From an uncultured Chloroflexota bacterium (GTDB taxonomy: Bacteria > Chloroflexota > Limnocylindria > Limnocylindrales > CSP1-4): a stretch of DNA of 7,199 nt. Positions 1 through 4,968 of the stretch are shown in pieces. The notes under the pieces are model-generated. The model saw only the letters and a program-made list of their open reading frames with translations, was not told where the DNA came from and did no database searches. A program made the position numbers and the translations under genes. The stretch is from the NCBI GenBank assembly GCA_903924005.1, contig CAIXZV010000186.1, positions 1 through 7,199 on the forward strand, read 5' to 3'. Numbering within the stretch: the first letter of the stretch is position 1; each line of letters begins with the position of its first letter.

Positions 1-2
1 CG

Positions 3-62
3 CCGACGCCGACGCCTACACCCACGCTCCCGCCAGTCCCGACCCCCTCGCCCACGGCGTGA
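3..62 (+). CDS. 3' end of an upstream gene with a Pro/Thr-rich C-terminal tail (partial)
   Basis: The frame starting at base 3 reads PTPTPTPTLPPVPTPSPTA and then stops at TGA (60-62). Alternating Pro-Thr tails of this sort are common at the ends of, or as linkers in, secreted and cell-surface proteins of high-GC bacteria. The stop overlaps the GTG start of the exporter gene in a GTGA arrangement, a typical sign of translational coupling, and this is the main reason to take the short stretch as real. Only 19 codons are visible, so the function cannot be given. A chance reading of a GC-rich repeat (CCGACG-like units) remains possible, because the other two frames are also open here. Confidence 0.5.
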   Translation, partial: PTPTPTPTLPPVPTPSPTA

Positions 63-709
63 ACCCGGGGCTACTCCTCCGCGGGCTGGCAATCGGGTTC
101 GCCGTCGCTTCGGCCCTTGGGCCGGTTGGCCTCCTGGTCATCCGGCGCACGATTGATCGCGGGTTCAGGCAAGGTCTTGTCTCCGGTCTTGGCGTCGCGT
201 CTGCTGACGCGGTCTACGGGGCAATCGCCGCGTTCGGCATCACCGCGGTCACCGAGGTGCTTGTGGGCATCGAGCGGCCGCTCGCGATCATTGGCGGCAT
301 CGTCTTGGTGCTGCTCGCCTTGCGCGGTGTACGCGGCATCCTCGCCGGCGAGGATGCGGTAGCGCGGGCGGACCGTCCCACGTCGGCCGGCCGGCTCGAT
401 ACCCTTGGCGGCGCGTGGGGTTCGATGGTTGGGCTGACCCTGACAAACCCAGCCACCATCCTTGCGTTTACCGCGCTCTTCGCGAGCATCGGCGCAGGAA
501 CTGGCGGACCCGCCGGCGCTGTCACGGTCACCGCGGGCGTGTTTGCGGGGTCCGCTGCTTGGTGGGCAATCCTGACGTGTGCCGTCGCTGGGCTGCGCGC
601 CCGTCTCACCCCGCGCGTTGTCCGCGGTCTCAACGTCCTGTCGGCAGTCGTCATTGCCGGGTTCGGGTTCGCCGCAATCGCGGTTGGCCTTGTTGCCGCC
701 AATGCTTAG
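59..709 (+). CDS. LysE/RhtB-family amino-acid or metabolite exporter
   Basis: This is a 216-residue, very hydrophobic protein of the usual length for the LysE/RhtB family of inner-membrane exporters. Such proteins expel amino acids or related small metabolites using the proton gradient. The family hallmark is at residues 20-30: LGPVGLLVIRR, a Gly-Pro in the first helix followed by a basic turn. A conserved Asp-Ala-Tyr-Gly stretch follows at 50-54 in the second helix. A second signature, LTNPATILAF at 127-136, opens the fourth helix after a charged cytoplasmic loop (about 95-115). Six helices can be drawn at roughly 5-27, 38-62, 66-94, 120-145, 152-178 and 190-213. The substrate cannot be read from sequence. 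The start is GTG at 59. No Shine-Dalgarno is visible, but the start overlaps the upstream stop as GTGA, so coupled reinitiation is likely. The HAD phosphatase gene follows within 12-30 bases, suggesting co-transcription. Confidence 0.85.
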   Translation: MNPGLLLRGLAIGFAVASALGPVGLLVIRRTIDRGFRQGLVSGLGVASADAVYGAIAAFGITAVTEVLVGIERPLAIIGGIVLVLLALRGVRGILAGEDAVARADRPTSAGRLDTLGGAWGSMVGLTLTNPATILAFTALFASIGAGTGGPAGAVTVTAGVFAGSAAWWAILTCAVAGLRARLTPRVVRGLNVLSAVVIAGFGFAAIAVGLVAANA

Positions 710-721
710 GTAGCGTCCAAG

Positions 722-1405
722 TTGAAGACGTCCAGCATCATGCCCCCGGAAGCCGTCGTCTTCGACTGGGATGGGACCATCGTGGACACGTTGGGCATGA
801 TCTATCGGGCCAACGTCGTGGTCCTTGGCCGTCATGGGATTGAGTTGTCTCGCGAGTGGTTCCGAGAGCGGTATACCCCGGACTGGCGCAAGGCCTATGC
901 GGACCTTGGTGTGCCCGAGGAGCTCTGGGAGGAGACGGCCCAGCACTGGTCAGCCGAGATGGGCCGCATGCGGCCGCGGGCGCTGCCGTGGGCGCGCGGC
1001 GGGCTGCGGCGCCTGCAGCGGCACGGGATCCGCTTGGGGCTGGTCACCGCGTCAACCCGCGCCGTGGTTGAGCCCAATCTGGCACGCCTCAACTTGACCG
1101 GTGTCTTTGAGACCGCGTGGTATGCCGATGATGTCGAGCACGGCAAACCTCACCCTGAGGGGCTGCTGCGCGCGCTTGCTGTGTTGGGCGTCGCCCCGTC
1201 GCGGACGGTGTATGTCGGCGACACGGTCACAGACCTTGAGATGGCCCAGTCCGCCGGGGCCGCGTTTGCCGCTGTCGGGGCGACCACCTCGGACGCGGTG
1301 TTCATGAAAGCAGGCGCGCACCACGTATGGCCCGGGGTTGGGGCGTGGGTTGATGACCTGTTGGCGGATATCGCGCCGTCCAGCGGAGTTTCGCTGGCGA
1401 GATAG
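722..1405 (+). CDS. HAD-superfamily hydrolase, phosphoglycolate phosphatase-like (subfamily IA)
   Basis: This 227-residue soluble protein carries all four HAD motifs. Motif I is FDWDGTIVDT, with nucleophile Asp15 and acid/base Asp17. Motif II is LVTAST around Thr109. Motif III is Lys142 in GKPHPEG. Motif IV is VGDTVTD, with Asp167 and Asp171 as magnesium ligands. Residues 24-90 form the helical cap inserted after motif I, which places it in the C1-cap group (subfamily IA) with phosphoglycolate phosphatase and beta-phosphoglucomutase. It most likely removes phosphate from a small phosphorylated metabolite; the actual substrate is unknown. Two starts are possible: TTG at 722, with a weak AGGTAG 11 bases upstream, or ATG at 740, giving a protein that begins MPPEAVVFDWDG. 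Both precede motif I. It lies close behind the exporter on the same strand and ends convergent with the histidine kinase. Confidence 0.88.
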   Translation: MKTSSIMPPEAVVFDWDGTIVDTLGMIYRANVVVLGRHGIELSREWFRERYTPDWRKAYADLGVPEELWEETAQHWSAEMGRMRPRALPWARGGLRRLQRHGIRLGLVTASTRAVVEPNLARLNLTGVFETAWYADDVEHGKPHPEGLLRALAVLGVAPSRTVYVGDTVTDLEMAQSAGAAFAAVGATTSDAVFMKAGAHHVWPGVGAWVDDLLADIAPSSGVSLAR

Positions 1406-1445
1406 CAGCGGGGATGCGGGGATCCTCGCGCCGCCTGGCTGCAGA
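1406..1445. other. Convergent intergenic gap with weak hairpin, no clear terminator
   Basis: This short gap separates the stop of the HAD gene from the stop of the oppositely oriented kinase. It contains GCGGG-GATC-CTCGC, a five-pair hairpin including one G-U pair. A GCAGC/GCTGC pairing further out could enclose it. There is no run of T on either side, so it is not a standard intrinsic terminator. It may still slow converging polymerases, or termination may depend on Rho. Confidence 0.25.
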
Positions 1446-3749
1446 CTAGTTGTCTGTTCGAGCACCGCGCGACGCGTTGCCTTCGAGCAGCGCCGCAACA
1501 GCCGGCAGGACCGTCTCGCGGGTATACGGCTTGGGCAGGAAACCGTCCCACTCGCGGCCGATCCCGCGGCGCAGGGCGTCCTCGTCCGAGTAGCCCGACG
1601 TGCACAGGACGCGGATTTCGGGGCGCGTTGCCCGGAGCGTCGCCGCCAGCTCGGCTCCGCCCATGCCGGGCATCACAAGGTCCGTGAAGAGCACGTCGAT
1701 ACGGCCCGGGTGGCGACTGGCCACCGCAACGGCGCCGGGTCCGTCTGGCGCTGACAGGACCTCATAGCCGCCGGTGGTCAGGATGCGCTCGGCGATGGCC
1801 CGCAGCACGCCGACGTCTTCGGCGATCAGGATTGTGCCGCTGCCGCGTCGCGGGGTCTCCTCGCGAACCGGTGTCGGTCGGGTGGCCGTCGTGGCGCTGG
1901 ACATGGCCGGGAACGAGAGACGGAAGGTTGTCCCGAGTGACGGGTCCGACACCACGTCGATGCGGCCGCCCGACTGCTCCACAAATCCGTGGACCATCGT
2001 CAGGCCCAGACCCGCACCCTCACCCTCTGGTCGGGCGGTGAAGAAGGGTTCGAATAGCCGATCGGCCACGTCCTGCGGCATACCGGTTCCGGTGTCAGAG
2101 ATGCGCAGTTCAACGGAACCTGTGCCCGAGGGCGCCGGACGGTGAGCGGCGGCTAGCGTGATGGTGCCTCCGGCCGTCATGGTCTCTCGCGCGTTGACGG
2201 CCAGGTTGATGACTGCCCGCTCGAGCATCCCCGGATCAACGTGGATGCGGGGGAGGCCGGCGCCTTGCTCAACCACGATGGCCACGTCATGGCCGACGAG
2301 CGGGCGCAGGACCCACTCCGCGTTCTCCAGAAACTCGCGCAGATCCACCACGCGCGGCCGCAGGACGGACCGTCGCCCCACCGCGAGCAACTGGCGGGTG
2401 AGCGCCTGTGCTCCGATGGCGGCGCGCTGGATCTCCTCGAGGTCGGCTCGAGCCGGGTTCTCCGCGGGCACCGTCTCGAACGCGAATTCAACGTGGGCGA
2501 GAACAGATGTGAGCAGGTTGTTGAAGTCATGCGCGACGCCGCCCGCAAGTTGGCCAATCGCCTCCATCCGGGCGGACTGGGCCAACCGTGACTGCAGCTC
2601 TCGCTCCGGCCTGATGTCGCGCACCAGGATGAGCTGCCCCGTGGGTTCGCCGTCCCCGCCGCGCAGCAGCGTGATCCGCACGGCTGTGGGGATCTCTGTG
2701 CTGTCGGCGGTCCGAACAGCCATCTCGCCCACCCACCGGCCGGACTCCAGAAGGACGCCCCGTAGGTCATCAAGGCGCATGCCCTTCTGCATTCGAGCGA
2801 GATAGTCCGCAGCCTCACTGCCGATGACGTCAACTGGGTTGCGACCGAGGAGTTGCGCAAACGCTCTGTTGGCATAGGTAATCCGGCCGCGCATGTTGGC
2901 TAGCACCATCGCGTCGCCAGCCTCGTTCACCGCTTGGACAAGCCGCCGGTGGTCGTCCTCAAGCATGCGCCGAGCGGTGATGTCACGAATGACGGCGCGG
3001 ACGGTCCCGTCCGCAGAGCCGGACTGGCTCACCTCGATCCAGGCCGTCGCGTCCCCGCGAGCAATGCGGTACTCGGTCAGCAGCGACGCCCCATTGGCGA
3101 CGGCCTCAAGATCGGCTGTCACGAGCTCCCGCTGCGTGACCACTACCACGTCAATCAGGGATGCTGCGTCAAGGTGCTCCGGGTCGATGCCCAAGATCTC
3201 GCACGCGGCCGGGTTGGCGTACTCGAAGCTCCCCACGGCGTCCAGGACAACAATCCCGTCCCGGGCCTGGGTCAGGACCTCCGCGAGGCGCGCCTCGCTT
3301 GCCTCTGCCAACTCCTTCGAGTCGCGGAGCTCTGTCACATCCGTTGCAGACACCAGTATCCGGATCACATGGCCTGCGGCGTCCACCTCCAGCGGCATTG
3401 AGGTGGACGAGACCCACACCGTCCGTCGGCCCGGCCGCGCGATCCCAAAGACCGTTGGTCCAGCGGCTTGGCCGGTCTGGCGGACAACGTCGGTGGCCAG
3501 CACCGGCGGCATCAGGGGCGCACTGTCCTCGGCAACGAGGTACTGGGCCAACACGTGGATGTCGATGCCGATGATGTCAATGCCCGCGCGCGCAAACAAG
3601 CCGATAGCGACGGGGTTGGCGGTCTCGATCCGATCGTCTGGCCCGATGACGACGACGCCTTCGGTGAGCGCCTCAAACAGGCGCCGATAGCGGTCGTCAT
3701 CGACCTGTCCGGATTCGAGTCCGTCAGGCTGCTGTGCAGGTCGGGGCAT
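1446..3749 (-). CDS. Soluble PAS-PAS-PAS hybrid sensor histidine kinase with C-terminal receiver domain
   Basis: This 767-residue protein has no signal peptide or membrane segment, so it should sense something in the cytoplasm. Domains in order: PAS 1 about 20-142, PAS 2 about 153-260, PAS 3 about 268-383, each ending in the usual RDIT/TDVT-like Asp-[IV]-[TR] edge. The dimerisation/phosphoacceptor domain follows at about 385-455, with His407 in GGVAHDFNNLL. The ATPase domain is about 495-615: N box INLAVNARE with Asn515 and Asn519, G1 box SDTGTGM at 551-557, F box LFEPFFT, and G2 box GAGLGL at 578-583. The receiver domain is about 638-755, with acidic Glu644/Asp645, phosphoacceptor Asp690 in FTDLVMPGMGG, Thr717 and Lys740. 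The N box has Glu522 where most relatives have Asp. The HDFNNLL-plus-receiver layout resembles CckA-like phosphorelay kinases, and no output domain is present, so a separate phosphotransfer protein or regulator is expected. ATG 3749 is preceded by GGGAAG at 3759-3754. The ligand is unknown. Confidence 0.93.
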   Translation of the reverse strand: MPRPAQQPDGLESGQVDDDRYRRLFEALTEGVVVIGPDDRIETANPVAIGLFARAGIDIIGIDIHVLAQYLVAEDSAPLMPPVLATDVVRQTGQAAGPTVFGIARPGRRTVWVSSTSMPLEVDAAGHVIRILVSATDVTELRDSKELAEASEARLAEVLTQARDGIVVLDAVGSFEYANPAACEILGIDPEHLDAASLIDVVVVTQRELVTADLEAVANGASLLTEYRIARGDATAWIEVSQSGSADGTVRAVIRDITARRMLEDDHRRLVQAVNEAGDAMVLANMRGRITYANRAFAQLLGRNPVDVIGSEAADYLARMQKGMRLDDLRGVLLESGRWVGEMAVRTADSTEIPTAVRITLLRGGDGEPTGQLILVRDIRPERELQSRLAQSARMEAIGQLAGGVAHDFNNLLTSVLAHVEFAFETVPAENPARADLEEIQRAAIGAQALTRQLLAVGRRSVLRPRVVDLREFLENAEWVLRPLVGHDVAIVVEQGAGLPRIHVDPGMLERAVINLAVNARETMTAGGTITLAAAHRPAPSGTGSVELRISDTGTGMPQDVADRLFEPFFTARPEGEGAGLGLTMVHGFVEQSGGRIDVVSDPSLGTTFRLSFPAMSSATTATRPTPVREETPRRGSGTILIAEDVGVLRAIAERILTTGGYEVLSAPDGPGAVAVASRHPGRIDVLFTDLVMPGMGGAELAATLRATRPEIRVLCTSGYSDEDALRRGIGREWDGFLPKPYTRETVLPAVAALLEGNASRGARTDN

Positions 3750-3807
3750 CGTGCTTCCCGCTGGCCGCGTTACCCGCGCGGCTCTTGGTGCAGTGTACGA
3801 CCGCTGG

Positions 3808-3830
3808 CGCGGCGCCTCATGGGCGCGGCG
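3808..3830 (-). terminator. GC-rich hairpin just past the tmRNA 3' end
   Basis: Read on the minus strand, this is a nine-pair stem with one internal C-C mismatch around a CATGA loop (core GCGCC-CATGA-GGCGC). It begins eight bases after the encoded CCA of the tmRNA. The position suggests transcription termination, or a barrier where 3' trimming starts. No U-tract follows, so some read-through into the kinase gene 58 bases further on is possible. Confidence 0.45.
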
Positions 3831-3838
3831 TAGTTGTG

Positions 3839-4209
3839 TGGTGGAGATGGGGGAGAGTTGAACTCCCCGTCCAGAACCCTTCGCGTGAATCCACTACGAG
3901 CGTGTCCGGTGGTTTTCGTCAACCGGCGAACGCCCATCGGCAGGCTTCCGTCCGGTCCATTCGCGTGTCCCTAAATTGGGCTTGGCTCCCGGCTACGTGA
4001 CCTCACCGGGGTTGCACCTCCGCTAAATGACACTTCCACGGCCCGCAGAGGGTGAGGCCGCTTCCATGCTCACCTTACGGCCTAGGCCGCGAGGGCGAGA
4101 GCAGGCTGCTTGTTGGCAGTTACTTCTTTTGCCGCCGGTTTAACGAGGCCTGACGGCACCTCGGCTCGCGTCTTCAAACAACTAAGCCCTGTCGAGACCA
4201 CGCATCCCC
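3839..4209 (-). ncRNA. ssrA: tmRNA (transfer-messenger RNA)
   Basis: This 371-nt RNA, with SmpB, rescues ribosomes stalled on broken messages and tags the unfinished protein for proteolysis. The two ends fold into an alanine-tRNA-like domain. The 5' end GGGGATG (4209-4203) pairs fully with CATCTCC (3849-3843), including the G3-U70 wobble that alanyl-tRNA synthetase reads, followed by A and an encoded CCA at 3841-3839. The T arm is GGGAG-TTCAACT-CTCCC. The conserved 5' element appears as GGTCTCGACAGG (usual form GGTTTCGAC). Upstream of the tag reading frame, CGAGG and CCTCG can form the first pseudoknot stem, followed by the GTTAAAC single strand. The tag frame starts at 4132. The 3' half keeps the CTCGTAG and TTCTGGACG elements. 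It is a one-piece tmRNA, not a permuted two-piece form. An extra G-C pair (3850/3868) makes the T stem look six pairs long. Small open frames in this region are chance readings. Confidence 0.96.
4082..4132 (-). other. ssrA: tmRNA proteolysis-tag reading frame
   Basis: The resume codon GCA (4132-4130) opens a frame of 16 codons ending in TAG (4084-4082). It encodes AKEVTANKQPALALAA. The first Ala is the resume codon residue, and the end LAA is the usual ClpXP-recognised degron. The frame choice is secure: a neighbouring frame would not give an Ala-rich, LAA-ending peptide with a stop at this place. The ending ALALAA is a less common variant of the usual YALAA-type end. Confidence 0.93.
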
Positions 4210-4214
4210 ACAGG

Positions 4215-4230
4215 CCGAACCCATGTTCGG
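4215..4230 (-). other. Hairpin in the presumed 5' leader of pre-tmRNA
   Basis: On the minus strand this reads CCGAAC-ATGG-GTTCGG, a perfect six-pair stem with a four-base loop. It lies five bases before the mature tmRNA 5' end and just after the candidate -10 box. If transcription starts near 4231, almost the whole leader removed by RNase P is this hairpin. Chance occurrence cannot be excluded. Confidence 0.35.
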
Positions 4231-4237
4231 GGTCGGT

Positions 4238-4243
4238 ATGCTA
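4238..4243 (-). promoter_or_regulatory. Candidate -10 box for ssrA
   Basis: The minus strand reads TAGCAT, matching the sigma-70 -10 consensus at the first, second and last positions. It would place the start near 4231, about 22 bases before the mature 5' end of tmRNA, a normal leader length. No convincing -35 box is seen at 16-18 bases upstream, so this is a weak call. Confidence 0.3.
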
Positions 4244-4341
4244 CACCCCTCGGCGACCCCCGGCCAGCGACAGACGGCCTCCGCTTGTCTGGCGGGGTTG
4301 AGCGCTGCAGACACGCCGCACCTGAATCACGATGGGGCCGC

Positions 4342-4347
4342 TACGAT
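4342..4347 (+). promoter_or_regulatory. Candidate -10 box giving a leaderless urease message
   Basis: TACGAT fits the TAnnnT core of a -10 box and ends six bases before the ATG at 4354, the spacing expected if transcription starts on the A of that ATG. No Shine-Dalgarno-like purine run sits in front of this ATG, which agrees with a leaderless mRNA. No good -35 box is present. The call rests on spacing and absence of a ribosome site only. Confidence 0.25.
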
Positions 4348-4353
4348 CCGCGG

Positions 4354-4968
4354 ATGCACCTGATCCCCTGGGAAGAAGAACGCATCCAGTTGTTTGGCGC
4401 CGCAGAGCTTGCGCGGCGACACCGTGCGGCCGGTCTCCGGCTGAACCACCCCGAGGCCGTGGCGCTCATCTGCGACGCGATGCTGGAGGCGGCCCGCGCC
4501 GGTTCAACGTACGAGGAAGCCGAAGCCGCCGGGCTTGCCGCAGTTGATCCCGACGAGGTGATCCCCGGCGTCCGCGAGCTGCTCACGGAGGTGCGCCTCG
4601 AGGTCCTTGTGGGAGATGGCTCGCGGCTGATCGTGCTGCTGGACCCGCTTGGCCGCGGCGAGCTGCCCGACAGGTTTGGCCCCGGCGCCCTGGTGCTGGG
4701 CGATCTGGAGGACCGCGAGGTCAACGCTGGCCGCGAGGCCATCAACCTGGTGGTCACGTCCGGTTCGCGTCGGCAGATCCGCATCTCCTCGCACTACCCG
4801 TTCCATCGCGTGAACCAGCGCCTGGAGTTTGACCGGGCGGCGGCCGATGGGTTCCGGCTGGACATCCCGGCGGGCGCGTACACCGGCTGGGAGCCCGGCG
4901 AGACCAAGTCGGTTCGGCTGGTCCGCGTGGCTGGCACCACTGGCGCTGCCGGAAGGGCTGCCCGATGA
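4354..4968 (+). CDS. ureAB: Urease gamma-beta fusion subunit (UreA-UreB fused)
   Basis: This 204-residue protein joins the two small urease subunits. Residues 1-98 match UreA (gamma): MHLIPWEEERIQLF, the RLNHPEAVALI motif at 29-39 and the PGVRELLTEVRLEV stretch at 71-84. After a linker (about 99-109), residues 110-194 match UreB (beta): PGALVLGD, VNAGREAINLVV at 123-134, SSHYPFHRVN at 145-154, FDRAAADGFRLDIPAG at 159-174 and the EPGETKSVRLV end. These subunits have no catalytic residues of their own and support the alpha subunit in the trimeric assembly. The canonical SHxHF motif of UreB is SHYPF here, with Pro149 replacing the second His. The ATG at 4354 was chosen because UreA proteins start exactly here; an upstream TTG at 4285 would add a 23-residue extension unlike the family. 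The stop overlaps the alpha gene start (ATGA), so the two are coupled. It diverges from ssrA. Confidence 0.92.
   Translation: MHLIPWEEERIQLFGAAELARRHRAAGLRLNHPEAVALICDAMLEAARAGSTYEEAEAAGLAAVDPDEVIPGVRELLTEVRLEVLVGDGSRLIVLLDPLGRGELPDRFGPGALVLGDLEDREVNAGREAINLVVTSGSRRQIRISSHYPFHRVNQRLEFDRAAADGFRLDIPAGAYTGWEPGETKSVRLVRVAGTTGAAGRAAR

Noticed and set aside
71..946. Minus-strand open frame of 291 codons across the exporter and HAD genes
   Set aside because: The translation is a low-complexity Gly/Arg/Asp mix that crosses two real genes; it is a codon-bias shadow.
1406..1445. Bidirectional intrinsic terminator between the HAD and kinase genes
   Set aside because: The hairpin is short and no T-run is found on either strand, so I list it only as a weak structure.
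2893..3690. Plus-strand open frame of 265 codons opposite the kinase
   Set aside because: The Ser/Thr/Arg-rich translation with no motif mirrors the codon pattern of the PAS domains on the other strand.
3734..4301. Small plus-strand open frames between the kinase and urease genes
   Set aside because: They lie over the tmRNA, its flanks and its promoter, and show no coding character of their own.
4285..4353. Upstream TTG start extending the urease gamma-beta protein by 23 residues
   Set aside because: The extension does not resemble UreA, which begins at the MHLIPW methionine, and it would overlap the candidate promoter.
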